A DNA stretch of 64,000 bases, taken from NCBI RefSeq assembly GCF_002573715.1, contig NZ_PDHM01000010.1:62001-126000 (forward strand). The letters are read 5' to 3'. This stretch comes from Paenibacillus sp. EZ-K15 (GTDB lineage Bacteria; Bacillota; Bacilli; Paenibacillales; Paenibacillaceae). The position numbers and the translations under genes were made by a program. Positions 1-8,040 of this stretch are shown piece by piece. A model generated the notes under the pieces. It searched no databases and was not told the origin of the DNA. It worked only from the letters and a program-made list of their open reading frames with translations. How positions within the stretch are numbered: the first letter of the stretch is position 1; each line of letters opens with the position of its first letter.

Positions 1-66
1 ACGGCATCAGCATTTATCCGGCTAAGCGGGCTACATAAGGCAATGAAATTTAATGTACAAAAATAA
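1..66 (+). CDS. Possible 3' end of a truncated gene
   Basis: Frame 1 is open from the window edge to a TAA at 64-66 (21 codons) and is followed 18 bases later by a plus-strand terminator hairpin. That is what the end of a gene entering from the left would look like. Another frame is also open for a few codons, so the frame is not secure and no product can be named. Confidence 0.25.
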   Translation, partial: TASAFIRLSGLHKAMKFNVQK

Positions 67-83
67 GATAATTAAAATATCAG

Positions 84-132
84 AAACAGGCAGTCATATG
101 GTTAGGGTTAACCGTGGACAGCCTGTTTTTTT
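84..132 (+). terminator. Rho-independent terminator
   Basis: AAACAGGC (84-91) pairs with GCCTGTTT (121-128) and runs into T8. The T-run lies on the plus-strand side, so it would end a gene entering the window from the left. A smaller GGTTA/TAACC pairing sits in the loop. Confidence 0.6.
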
Positions 133-392
133 GCTGTTGACCAGAGCCGAATTCCAGCAAGTAAGAATCGGGGGACTTACTCCATGATGAAGATGATGCT
201 GGTGTTTTGGGGTCTAACCAGGATGGTTCTGGAAGGTCAATTGATTGCCCCTTTTCTGGCAGGCATCGTCTCCATTCCTTAATAAAACGAAGAGCAGCGC
301 TACTTAATTCAAAGCGATGTAAATGATCATGATAAATGGCTGACCCCGGGGTAGAAGCTACTACCGATGGATCAGCCATTTTGGCGTATATA

Positions 393-1121
393 TTACATTT
401 TAATCGTAACTCTTCGGGTTATCAGTCGAATCAGAATAAGTGTAATCAGGATGACGGCCACGGAGCCTGCAAGAGAAACCGGCAGCGTGACGGAAAAGGC
501 TGTCGTGACTGGTAGCCACTGTTCCCATATGGAAGCCAGCTCAAATTGCCACAATGCATCCATGAAGCCGATTAACACGAGGGCTAAGGCGATCCACCCC
601 AAGCCGCGAATCCAGCCAAACCGGTAAAATCCGGATCCGATCATCCACCCCATCAGATAATAGGTAAAGATTTGGACGCCATAGGAGACAAGTGTCAGCA
701 GCCAGTTGTTATCGAAATCCTGCAGCAGCGAGGTGCTGCCGGCATCATGGGAGGAAACCATCCCGATGATCCAATTGACTAGACCCACCACGACTGGAAA
801 GGCCAATGACAGATAGACGGCAGCCACAGCGGCTCCAGTGAAGAAATCCCTGCGGGTTACTCCATGTCTTACATAATAGCTTAGAAAGCCGTAGGCCGAA
901 ATAATGCCGATGACGAGCATAAATCCTTTGGTTGAGCGATAAGTGAGAGAGAAAAAGTCCTCCTCTGCGATTCCTTCGCGAACATTGACACCAATGCTGT
1001 TACCGATGCCGACTCCAAAATAGATCAACAGCACAATAAATAGAAATCCCAAGGCCCAGCTGCCTTGCTGAATAAACATATCCGTCGATACTCTGGTTAC
1101 GGCCGATGACGTTTTTTTCAT
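393..1121 (-). CDS. ABC-2 type permease subunit, YtrA-operon type
   Basis: A 242-aa polytopic membrane protein with about six hydrophobic segments, starting near residue 20. The segments are separated by short charged loops, such as the RHGVTRRDFF stretch near residue 90 that is common in ABC-2 permeases. Its start overlaps the stop of the ATP-binding gene by ATGA, so the two are translationally coupled. With the upstream GntR regulator it forms a three-gene operon of the layout seen in ytrABCDEF-like transporters, which usually respond to cell-envelope stress or antibiotics. The substrate cannot be read from sequence. About 260 bp downstream (to the terminator at 84-132) hold no gene I can support. 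Confidence 0.8.
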   Translation of the reverse strand: MKKTSSAVTRVSTDMFIQQGSWALGFLFIVLLIYFGVGIGNSIGVNVREGIAEEDFFSLTYRSTKGFMLVIGIISAYGFLSYYVRHGVTRRDFFTGAAVAAVYLSLAFPVVVGLVNWIIGMVSSHDAGSTSLLQDFDNNWLLTLVSYGVQIFTYYLMGWMIGSGFYRFGWIRGLGWIALALVLIGFMDALWQFELASIWEQWLPVTTAFSVTLPVSLAGSVAVILITLILIRLITRRVTIKM

Positions 1122-1996
1122 GCGGAATATTCCTCCCCCGTCAGATGGATAAACAAGTCCTGGAGCGAGATCGGCCCGATCTCAAGTCCTGCCCGATGTG
1201 CGGCTAGTTGGGATGCCTCGTTTAATTCCCCATAGACCATGACGGCCTTGGTAGAACCGAGCTGCTGCACGTTGAGTACCTTCATGCCCTGGATGAATTC
1301 ATCTACCTTTGCCGCCGGTCCCGTAATGGAAACGCCCCGGGACGTGAGGCTTTCATAATCGTCTTGCAGCACGAACTGGCCTTTGTGAATGATAATGACT
1401 TCCTCAAACAGATAATCCATCTCCGAAACCAGGTGGGTGGAGAGAATGAATGTACGGGGATGGTGCTCCTGGTCTTTCAGCAGTTCCCGGTAAAAAATTT
1501 CGCGTGACGGCGCATCCATGCCGAGATAAACTTCATCCAGTATGGTAACTGGCGAGCGGCTGGCAAGTCCGATGCATACGTTAAAAGCCGATTGCATTCC
1601 TTTGGAAAGCTGCTTCAGCTGCTTATCCAAGGGCAAATTGAATTTGCGTGCGAGCTCAAGGGCGTACATGGTATCAAAATGGGGCCGGTGTCTGGCTATG
1701 GAATCAATCGCTACCTTGACCTTGTCCGTCTCGTCTTTGTAGTCTACATCATAGATGAAGGAGACTTCCCTCATGATCTTCGCATTTTCGAACGGCTGCT
1801 CGCCGCCAATCGTAACCGATCCCGATGAGGGTTCACGAAATGAAGCAAGAACAGACAGTAGTGAGGTTTTGCCTGCTCCGTTGCGCCCCAGGAGACCATA
1901 AATTTTGCCTGCCGGGAGATGAAGCGAAACATTGCGGACGGCTTCGAGGTCACCGTATACCACCGATACGCGGTCAAACTGAACATCAAGATTCAT
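1118..1996 (-). CDS. ABC transporter ATP-binding protein
   Basis: A 292-aa nucleotide-binding subunit. The Walker A loop GRNGAGKTS lies near residues 35-43. A signature-like LSKGM follows, then Walker B ILDEVYLGMD and the H-loop STHLVSEMD. The C-terminal 80 residues form the accessory domain typical of YtrB/BcrA-like ATPases. ATG at 1996 is chosen over an in-frame GTG at 2005 because AAGGAA sits too close to the GTG. The start lies inside the end of the GntR gene, so the operon order is regulator, ATPase, permease. The usual role is exporting or sensing a membrane-active compound together with the coupled permease. Confidence 0.88.
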   Translation of the reverse strand: MNLDVQFDRVSVVYGDLEAVRNVSLHLPAGKIYGLLGRNGAGKTSLLSVLASFREPSSGSVTIGGEQPFENAKIMREVSFIYDVDYKDETDKVKVAIDSIARHRPHFDTMYALELARKFNLPLDKQLKQLSKGMQSAFNVCIGLASRSPVTILDEVYLGMDAPSREIFYRELLKDQEHHPRTFILSTHLVSEMDYLFEEVIIIHKGQFVLQDDYESLTSRGVSITGPAAKVDEFIQGMKVLNVQQLGSTKAVMVYGELNEASQLAAHRAGLEIGPISLQDLFIHLTGEEYSA

Positions 1997-2372
1997 GGAG
2001 GTCACTTCCTTTTAACTGGGTTATGATTTGAAAAAGCTCATCCGTGGACAAGCCGAGTTTGTCTGCTTCCTGTACCATAGGCACCACATAATGTTCCGCA
2101 AATGCACTCTTTCGGGTCTGGAGCAGCATTTCCTTGGCTCCTTCTGCAACAAACATGCCGACACCTCGCTTTTTATAGATGAGTCCGGCATCAACCAGCA
2201 GGTTGATGCCTTTTAACACCGTGATGTGATTGATTTTGTAAAATTGGGAGAGCTGCGTCGTGGAAGGAACCTGTTCACCTTCAAGCAGTTGATCATTCAC
2301 GATCTGGTCCTCGATCTTCTCCTTGATCTGGATGAACAGGGGCTTATTATCTGGATGCACGGTACCGCTCAA
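1986..2372 (-). CDS. GntR family regulator, YtrA subfamily
   Basis: A 128-aa regulator with an N-terminal winged helix (residues 10-78; the segment PLFIQIKEKIEDQI is typical of the family) and a short helical C-terminal dimerisation tail. This is the compact architecture of the YtrA subfamily and lacks a ligand-binding FadR or HutC domain. It starts with TTG after GGCGGTGAT. It is the first gene of an operon with an ABC ATPase and permease, the usual context for YtrA regulators, which repress their own transporter operon. A near-perfect 30-bp palindrome at 2408-2437 is the likely operator. Confidence 0.88.
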   Translation of the reverse strand: MSGTVHPDNKPLFIQIKEKIEDQIVNDQLLEGEQVPSTTQLSQFYKINHITVLKGINLLVDAGLIYKKRGVGMFVAEGAKEMLLQTRKSAFAEHYVVPMVQEADKLGLSTDELFQIITQLKGSDLHES

Positions 2373-2407
2373 TAAGAATCACCGCCTTACCTTCATGTGC
2401 TGTTAAG

Positions 2408-2437
2408 GTTATATACTCATATATATGACTATATAAC
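2408..2437. promoter_or_regulatory. Probable operator of the GntR/ABC operon
   Basis: A 30-bp palindrome with outer arms GTTATATA and TATATAAC around the core TCATATATATGA. Only one symmetric position pair mismatches. It lies 36 bases upstream of the regulator's start codon, where the promoter is expected, so binding would autorepress the operon. The link to this regulator is inferred from position. Confidence 0.7.
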
Positions 2438-2513
2438 CAAAAGGTGAATCGAATGTCAAGCATTTGGTTGGTTGTCATAAATCCATTAACACGCATTTCC
2501 AAAGAACAACGTC

Positions 2514-2547
2514 AAAAAGGTCGACCAGAAGGATCTGGTCGACCTTG
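2514..2547 (-). terminator. Minus-strand terminator hairpin
   Basis: AAGGTCGACCAGA (2518-2530) and TCTGGTCGACCTT (2535-2547) are perfect complements around a 4-base loop. The T-run follows on the minus strand (AAAAA at 2515-2519 on plus). It would stop transcripts from the CwlK-like gene, although that gene ends 370 bases upstream. It may also insulate the ytrA-type operon. Confidence 0.65.
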
Positions 2548-2650
2548 ATCTAAACGCTGATGCGTAAGTCATTATCTTGCGTATGACTAAAGTATGCGAA
2601 CCTCGATGCTCATTAAAACATGATACGTAATACAAAAATTCCAGTAATTC

Positions 2651-2835
2651 TTACGGACTCAGAATACGTTATTTCGTTAAAAACAGACTCTCTTCTCACC
2701 GTAACGGACAGGGGAGCTCTTATTTACGATTAAAAGCGGAGGTAAACTATATTTTTAGTAGAATAGCGACTTTGGTGTCCGTTATATTCCGAGAATACGG
2801 AATGAAATCGTAAATAACGTCGATGGTGTCCGTTA
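2651..2835. repeat. Cluster of four short degenerate repeats
   Basis: Four copies of a roughly 28-bp unit with the pattern TAACGGACA-N9-TTATTTACGATT occur within 185 bp. Copies at 2651-2679 and 2702-2731 are on plus; copies at 2762-2784 and 2806-2835 are on minus. The second and fourth can pair with each other. The rest of the 540-bp stretch between 2373 and 2912 holds no gene that I can see. Confidence 0.7.
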
Positions 2836-2912
2836 ATATTCTATACATGGGATCCGGCTGCGCTTATCTGGACATACCATACCTATCGAGTTCTTCAAAT
2901 TGCTATAGCCGT

Positions 2913-3500
2913 TCACTTTGCTTCCAAAGTCTCGGAAGCGTCCATGGGAGGGAGCTTTCCCCGTTTCAAATCACGGATCGTCAGTCCAAAATCGATCTGT
3001 AGATGCGGATAATCCGGGAAGTTTGCCCAATCACCGCCCCACTGGAAGCCTAAATCTTTGGCAATTTCCACAACTTCCATCCAGTCGGCCTTGCCGTTTC
3101 CGTTCCCGTCATATTCCATATCCCAGATGATGCTTCCATCCTTTAGTCTTAGCGCAAAATCAATCGCAAGTCCATAGTTGTGAAGGGATTCTCCTGCCTT
3201 GGCATTCGTCACGATGTCGCCCTCGGTGCTGCGGCCCTGATTGTAGATGCGGGTCTGCTCTTCATGGCTGCGGTAACCGTCCGTTATGATGATCGTGATT
3301 CCTTTTTTCTTGGTGAGACGGACAAGCTCGTTCTTTTGCTGCAATACATACGGGTGGAGCTGGGAGACTTTAGGAGTTTCTTTATTATTAAAATCAAGAT
3401 CGTTGATGAATCCCGGTATGGAGGTTTGCAGCTGCATATAAAATATGGCGAGTAATAAGGCAGCAATAAGGAAAAGTGTCATTTTTTTGCGTTTGATCAT
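2913..3500 (-). CDS. Membrane-anchored L-Ala-D-Glu/D-Ala-D-Ala peptidase, M15 family (CwlK/VanY-like)
   Basis: A 195-aa protein with an N-terminal signal anchor (residues 8-26) and an M15 zinc peptidase domain. Visible zinc-site motifs are SLHNYGLAIDF (S-x-H-x7-D type) and the C-terminal YPHLQID, which supplies the last His. GYRSHEEQ is the substrate-side motif of the CwlK branch. Family members cut peptidoglycan stem peptides outside the membrane. It is monocistronic. The ribosome site before ATG 3500 is weak and a Met at residue 7 is an alternative start. Confidence 0.85.
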   Translation of the reverse strand: MIKRKKMTLFLIAALLLAIFYMQLQTSIPGFINDLDFNNKETPKVSQLHPYVLQQKNELVRLTKKKGITIIITDGYRSHEEQTRIYNQGRSTEGDIVTNAKAGESLHNYGLAIDFALRLKDGSIIWDMEYDGNGNGKADWMEVVEIAKDLGFQWGGDWANFPDYPHLQIDFGLTIRDLKRGKLPPMDASETLEAK

Positions 3501-3674
3501 GCGAACTCTTTAATCTACCTACTTTCATATAATGGCTTACTCTATTATATCGGCATCCCGCCCCGTATTCCAACAGACGGGGCCTCCTGACCAGATATCG
3601 ACATGAATAGCAATCCATGGTTTATCGCATCCTATTCATAAAAATGGTCGCTATCCGAAAAAAGGGGGATTGCA

Positions 3675-4202
3675 ATGAGCAATATTCAAAATATGTCGAT
3701 GAGACTCAATCAGCTATCGGGCCAATTGACTACGGCAGCGCAAAACGGGGGAATGAACGAAGTTGGAGTGATCGTAAGCCAGCTCAGTCAGATCCAAGCC
3801 GAACTTCAAAGCGCCCAGGCTGCGGTTACGCCTGAAACTTCTGCTGCCGTCCGTCAGGAACTGGTGAATTGCCGGATGGTTTTGCATGGGATGATGAACG
3901 CGGTGCAGGATATCCGAACCGCTACGGCGGAGCAGTACCGCCAAGTGCTGGGCGAGAACAAAACGGCATTCGAGCAAATGGACGAGACTGCGCAGCAGAG
4001 CGAGTACGCCGAAGCTTATCAACATCGTCAGCTGTTCCAGCAGATGGATCAAGTCAGCCAGCAGCTTCATCAGCTGGATGGTTCGATGCTGGATGCAGGT
4101 TATCAGATGGAGCGGGGACAGGTGACCGGCGACAGTCTGAATGGAGCCGTCACGTTGGAGGGGCTGACTTCAGCTACGGACGATAGTGGAAGCATGATGT
4201 AA
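3675..4202 (+). CDS. Gln-rich coiled-coil protein of unknown function
   Basis: A 175-aa soluble protein, rich in Gln, Ala and Met and predicted almost entirely helical, with heptad-like stretches (QLSQIQAELQSAQAAV; QLFQQMDQVSQQLHQLDGSM). It has no signal peptide, membrane segment or recognisable domain. AAGGGGG lies 7 bases before ATG 3675. It is a single gene closed by a good terminator. I do not recognise the family; a structural or stress-related role is only a guess. Confidence 0.7.
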   Translation: MSNIQNMSMRLNQLSGQLTTAAQNGGMNEVGVIVSQLSQIQAELQSAQAAVTPETSAAVRQELVNCRMVLHGMMNAVQDIRTATAEQYRQVLGENKTAFEQMDETAQQSEYAEAYQHRQLFQQMDQVSQQLHQLDGSMLDAGYQMERGQVTGDSLNGAVTLEGLTSATDDSGSMM

Positions 4203-4252
4203 GACTGCTCGATCGGAGGATCGAAACAGGATAACAGTTAACTACAATAATC

Positions 4253-4298
4253 GAAGCTGCAGATCCGATTCACAGGATGCTGACAGCTTCTTTTTTTT
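4253..4298 (+). terminator. Rho-independent terminator
   Basis: GAAGCTG (4253-4259) pairs with CAGCTTC (4284-4290), with an inner ATCC/GGAT pairing, followed by T8. It ends the coiled-coil gene. Confidence 0.85.
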
Positions 4299-4414
4299 AA
4301 GAGATATGAACGTATAAATACCAGATGCTTACCCTTCCTTATCTAGCACGAAAACCTTCTGCTATATGAAGTCTGTCTTTAGAGAAACTGCGTCAATATC
4401 CGTTTTTTTAGTGA

Positions 4415-4451
4415 TTGAAAGAAAACTCCTTTTTATTATATAATTAAGGAG
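4415..4451 (+). promoter_or_regulatory. SigmaA promoter with overlapping inverted repeat
   Basis: A -35 TTGAAA (4415-4420), an 18-base spacer and a perfect -10 TATAAT (4439-4444) lie just upstream of the RpiR gene. Inverted arms CTCCTT (4426-4431) and AAGGAG (4446-4451) flank the -10, as expected for an autoregulatory operator of the RpiR protein. Confidence 0.6.
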
Positions 4452-4496
4452 AAAAAATTCTTTTTGTGCCTGTTAGAGAGAAACGAGGGATGTGGA

Positions 4497-5366
4497 ATGG
4501 CAAGAGTTGGCCCAAGACTGAATCATTCTAACACGCTGCTGATGATATCAAGCATTTATTCTTCCCTGACCAAGACGGAGAAAAAAGTGGCTGATTACGT
4601 GAAAAGTTACCCTGAGGAAACCGTGCTCGCTACCGTAACGGATTTGTCTGAGAAGGCAGGGGTCGGCGAGACATCCGTCATTCGATTCTGCCGCAAGCTG
4701 GGGTTTCGGGGATTTCATGAATTCAAGCTGTCCGTTGCACAGGATTTGGTGGATCGTCCTCCATCCGTAGTGGATACCGCTATCGATGAGCAGGATGACA
4801 TGATGACGGTGGCCCGCAAGCTGACGATGCAGCATGAAATTTTACTTAAGAATACGCTGGATCTGGTTAACGCCGACAATTTAAAGATGGCGGTGGATAA
4901 GCTGCTGGCCGCAAACAAAGTGTATGTCTATGGCGTGGGTTCTTCAGGCATAACCGCACTGGATTTGCATTATCAGCTGATGAGACTGGGGCTTAATGTG
5001 GAAGCGCACCGGGATTCGCATATTATTGCCATGTCCGCTTCCTTGGTCAAGAAGGGCGATCTCGTATTCGCCATTTCCACTTCCGGCAGCACGCGTGACC
5101 TGGTGGATCCGGTGAAGGAAGCGAAACAGAATGGAGCGGACGTCATCTGTTTGACCGGACATCTCCGTTCCCCGATTGTTACATACGCGGATACGGTACT
5201 TCCTGTATCTTCCAGGGAAATGCCGACAGAGGGCGGAGCGCTGGCAACAAAGTTCATGCAGACGTATATGTTGAACATTCTTACAACGCTCTTAACGATG
5301 AAAAAAGAGGATGCCTCGAAGTCGTTGGAGAAAACCGCAAGGTCCGTTGTGGATAAGCTGTATTAG
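4497..5366 (+). CDS. MurR/RpiR family transcriptional regulator
   Basis: A 289-aa regulator with an N-terminal RpiR helix-turn-helix (residues 1-77; TSVIRFCRKLGFRGFHEFK is the recognition region) and a C-terminal SIS sugar-phosphate domain (about 125-255; GVGSSG and STSGSTRD motifs). ATG 4497 is preferred over an earlier in-frame start because GAGGGA precedes it by 6 bases. The downstream ROK kinase and nanE remnant suggest that it senses an amino-sugar phosphate such as ManNAc-6-P, GlcNAc-6-P or MurNAc-6-P. That effector is inferred from context. Confidence 0.9.
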   Translation: MARVGPRLNHSNTLLMISSIYSSLTKTEKKVADYVKSYPEETVLATVTDLSEKAGVGETSVIRFCRKLGFRGFHEFKLSVAQDLVDRPPSVVDTAIDEQDDMMTVARKLTMQHEILLKNTLDLVNADNLKMAVDKLLAANKVYVYGVGSSGITALDLHYQLMRLGLNVEAHRDSHIIAMSASLVKKGDLVFAISTSGSTRDLVDPVKEAKQNGADVICLTGHLRSPIVTYADTVLPVSSREMPTEGGALATKFMQTYMLNILTTLLTMKKEDASKSLEKTARSVVDKLY

Positions 5367-5415
5367 TGAATCGATCATCCATTTTATTGATTACAGAAGG
5401 GAGTGTATACATACT

Positions 5416-6369
5416 ATGAGTTACGCGATCGGTGTTGATATTGGGGGGACGAAAGTCCAGTTTGCAGTCATTGATCGAGAAGGAAAGATCATAAACCGGC
5501 ATCTGATGCCTACCGAGGCGAACAAAGGGCCGGAGCAGCTTATGAACAAAGTCCTGCTTGGCATCGACATGATGATGGAATCCGCCGGTTCAGAGGAAGA
5601 GGTGCAAGGTATCGGTATCGGCAGCGCAGGCCAAATTGATTTTCGGGAAGGGACCGTTCTATACGCGGGGGATACGTTGCCAGGTTGGACGGGGATGGAG
5701 ATTAAACGAAAGGTATCGGAACGTTACGATACCCGGGTGCATGTTGACAATGATGTTAATGTTATAGCCATTGCCGAGAAAATGTACGGCGTTGGCAAGG
5801 ATTGTGATAACTTTGTGTGCCTTGCTCTTGGTACGGGGATTGGCGGTGCCGTTATCGAATCGGGGCGTCTTCTTCGAGGCGTCTTTGGCGGGGCAGCGGA
5901 GCTTGGCCATGTCAGTATTGACATCAACGGTCCTCGCTGCAGCTGTGGAAATAACGGCTGTATTGAGCTGTATGCTTCAGGCAGCGGCATTGCCAGATTA
6001 GGGCTTGAGATGCAGAAGGATGAAAGCGCTTCATATGCCTGGAAACCTAATGCCCGGGATATTATTGAGGCCTGGCACCGGGATGATCCATCGGCCACAG
6101 AGGTGATGCGGGTTGTCATCCGAGCACTGGGAGCGGCTGTTGCCGGTTATATTCATGCATTTAATCCGGAGGTTGTCGTGATCGGCGGCGGAGTGGCGGA
6201 ATCGGGTCCTCGTTTTTTGCAGGCGCTTGATCAGGAGATCGATGTCAGGACTTCTTCGTATATGAGAAGCTGCTGCCGGATTATGCTCGCTAACTTTGGC
6301 AGTGATGCAGGTGTCATAGGTGCAGCAGCTCAAGTGTGGCGTTATGGTGAGATTGATTCTATGTTGTAA
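5416..6369 (+). CDS. ROK family sugar kinase
   Basis: A 317-aa ROK kinase. It has the N-terminal phosphate loop GVDIGGTKVQF, the central ALGTGIGGAV, the sugar-site GAAELGHVS, and the zinc-binding CSCGNNGCIE. It starts at ATG 5416, 49 bases after the RpiR stop, with GAAGGGAG upstream. It phosphorylates a hexose or amino sugar at C6 using ATP in the cytoplasm. Being followed by a nanE remnant makes N-acetylmannosamine or GlcNAc a likely original substrate; glucose cannot be excluded. All catalytic motifs look intact. Confidence 0.9.
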   Translation: MSYAIGVDIGGTKVQFAVIDREGKIINRHLMPTEANKGPEQLMNKVLLGIDMMMESAGSEEEVQGIGIGSAGQIDFREGTVLYAGDTLPGWTGMEIKRKVSERYDTRVHVDNDVNVIAIAEKMYGVGKDCDNFVCLALGTGIGGAVIESGRLLRGVFGGAAELGHVSIDINGPRCSCGNNGCIELYASGSGIARLGLEMQKDESASYAWKPNARDIIEAWHRDDPSATEVMRVVIRALGAAVAGYIHAFNPEVVVIGGGVAESGPRFLQALDQEIDVRTSSYMRSCCRIMLANFGSDAGVIGAAAQVWRYGEIDSML

Positions 6370-6389
6370 GTAATATAGGAGAATTATTC

Positions 6390-6770
6390 CTTCAAAAATC
6401 AGGTAGAGGATTAGTGGTGTCTTGTCAGGCTTATGAGGGTGAACCGTTGTTTGGGCCACAGCATATGGTTGAAATGGCGAATGGGCCGTACTGGAGGGGC
6501 CATAGGTATAAGGGCCAATGGAACGGCAGATATTGCGGTGATTAAAGCTGCCGTGAATGTTCCGGTCATCGGGCTGCTCAAACGGCAGATCGAGGATTAT
6601 CCCGTTTATATTACCCCGACCCTTGAGGATGCCTTTGCCGTTCATGAGGCCGGCGCTGACACTGTAGCTATGGACGGGACACGGAGACCGAGACCGGATG
6701 GGAAACTACTGAAGAGGTAGTGGGCGAACGAGGGTGTCAACTAAGGCAGTTTTGCATCGTCTTAAAAAAG
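6390..6770 (+). pseudogene. nanE: Decayed N-acetylmannosamine-6-phosphate 2-epimerase
   Basis: Three reading frames in series match the NanE family. The N-terminus LVVSCQAYEGEPLFGPQ is read from 6390. The middle part GGAIGIRANGTADIAV through DGTRRPRPDG is in a second frame (roughly 6490-6700). A short ETTEEVVGERGCQ follows in a third. At least two frameshifts are therefore present, no start codon remains beside the AGGAG at 6377, and the C-terminal half of the roughly 230-aa enzyme is missing. An intact enzyme would convert ManNAc-6-P to GlcNAc-6-P. It sits 20 bases after the ROK gene, so it was the third gene of that operon. Confidence 0.85.
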
Positions 6771-6774
6771 CAAT

Positions 6775-6807
6775 AAAAGGAGCCGCGCGTTTAGCGCGGC
6801 TCCTTTT
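6775..6807. terminator. Bidirectional terminator
   Basis: AAAAGGAGCCGCGC and GCGCGGCTCCTTTT are perfect complements around a 5-base loop. It lies between the plus-strand nanE remnant and the minus-strand aminotransferase and has A/T runs on both sides. Confidence 0.9.
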
Positions 6808-6825
6808 ATTAATTGAGTTTGTTTC

Positions 6826-8007
6826 TTATGCTTTCCGCCATTCCTCGATCGCTTTATGCAGGCGAGACAACGCCTCCTGAACGGTGGCGCGTGTGCAGGC
6901 CAGGTTCATGCGCATGAAACCTTCGCCTTCCTTGCCGAAGGCCGCGCCGCTGTTTAAACCAAGCTTCGCCTCTTGAACCAGGAAGCGGTTTAACTCCTCG
7001 TGGGACATGCCCATCCCGCGGAAATCAATCCACAGTAGGTAAGTAGCTTCCGGGATAACCACCTTCAGCTCGGGCAGATGCTCCTGGGCGTAATTCGAAA
7101 CCAGCTCCATGTTCTCGCGGATGTAAACCAGAAGTTCATCCAGCCATGATCCGCCTTCACGGTAAGCGGCCTCGGTGGCGGCGGCACCCATTGGTGTAAT
7201 GGAGCCAATGGCGTAACGGTTCAGTATTTTGCGGAACTTGCTGCGCAGCTGCGCATTCGAGATGATGATATTCGCCGTATTCAGACCGGCGATATTAAAC
7301 GTCTTGCTTGGTGCGGTGCAGATGATGGAACGCTCGGCAGCATCCTCGGACAGAGCGGCGAATGGCGTATGCGCACCAGATTCAAACACCAGATCTGCAT
7401 GGATTTCATCGGATACAACAAGCACATCGTATTGCTGACAGAGGGAAGCCAGACGATCCAATTCCGTTCTGGTCCACACCCGGCCTATCGGGTTGTGCGG
7501 ACTGCACAGAATGATCATTTTGACTTTGCCGGTAGAAAAACTCTTCTCCAAATTCTCGAAATCCATCGAGTAATCTCCGTCCTCACTTCGAAGAAGCGGA
7601 TTATGCACCAGCTCGCGACCATGGTCCTGAACGACGCTATAGAATGGCGGATAGACCGGCGTCTGGATGACGACTTGATCTCCCGGCTCGGTGAACGCAT
7701 CCACGATAAGGCTGAGTGCCGGAACGACACCCGGACAGAATTGAATCCACTCCTGCTGGATACTCCAGTTGTGGCGTTTCTTCATCCAGTCGCAAATCGC
7801 TTCACGGTAAGAGACGGACGGGAACGTATACCCGAATACGCCATGCTCCACCCGTTGATGGAGCGCCTTTACAACGGCGGGTGGCGCGGCAAAATCCATG
7901 TCGGCCACCCACATCGGAAGCGCGTCTGGCACGCCGAAGATGGTGGGAACATTGTCCCACTTCTGACAGTCGGTACAGTTTCGGTCTATCGCAAGATCAA
8001 AATTCAT
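6826..8007 (-). CDS. patB: MalY/PatB family PLP-dependent C-S lyase/aminotransferase
   Basis: A 393-aa fold-type I PLP enzyme. It shows PMWVADMDF near residue 31, typical of MalY/PatB, then SPHNPIGRVW, SDEIHADL and the PLP-lysine motif SKTFN. Members cleave cystathionine or cysteine conjugates, giving thiol, pyruvate and ammonia. GAGG precedes ATG 8007. It lies 33 bases after the AEC carrier gene and is probably co-transcribed with it, suggesting uptake or export of a sulfur amino acid or of a product of the lyase. Its length is normal for the family. Confidence 0.88.
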   Translation of the reverse strand: MNFDLAIDRNCTDCQKWDNVPTIFGVPDALPMWVADMDFAAPPAVVKALHQRVEHGVFGYTFPSVSYREAICDWMKKRHNWSIQQEWIQFCPGVVPALSLIVDAFTEPGDQVVIQTPVYPPFYSVVQDHGRELVHNPLLRSEDGDYSMDFENLEKSFSTGKVKMIILCSPHNPIGRVWTRTELDRLASLCQQYDVLVVSDEIHADLVFESGAHTPFAALSEDAAERSIICTAPSKTFNIAGLNTANIIISNAQLRSKFRKILNRYAIGSITPMGAAATEAAYREGGSWLDELLVYIRENMELVSNYAQEHLPELKVVIPEATYLLWIDFRGMGMSHEELNRFLVQEAKLGLNSGAAFGKEGEGFMRMNLACTRATVQEALSRLHKAIEEWRKA

Positions 8008-8040
8008 ATGTAAATTCCTCCTAGTAGAGATGAGTTAGCG

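Noticed and set aside
80..379. Minus-strand open frame of 99 codons downstream of the ABC permease
   Set aside because: It has no ribosome site, runs through the plus-strand terminator at 84-132, and its composition (Ser/Pro-rich, no pattern) does not look like a protein. I judge it chance.
6031..6645. Minus-strand open frame of 204 codons opposite the ROK kinase and nanE remnant
   Set aside because: The ROK kinase on plus has all motifs and the nanE remnant is also on plus. The antisense frame is a shadow.
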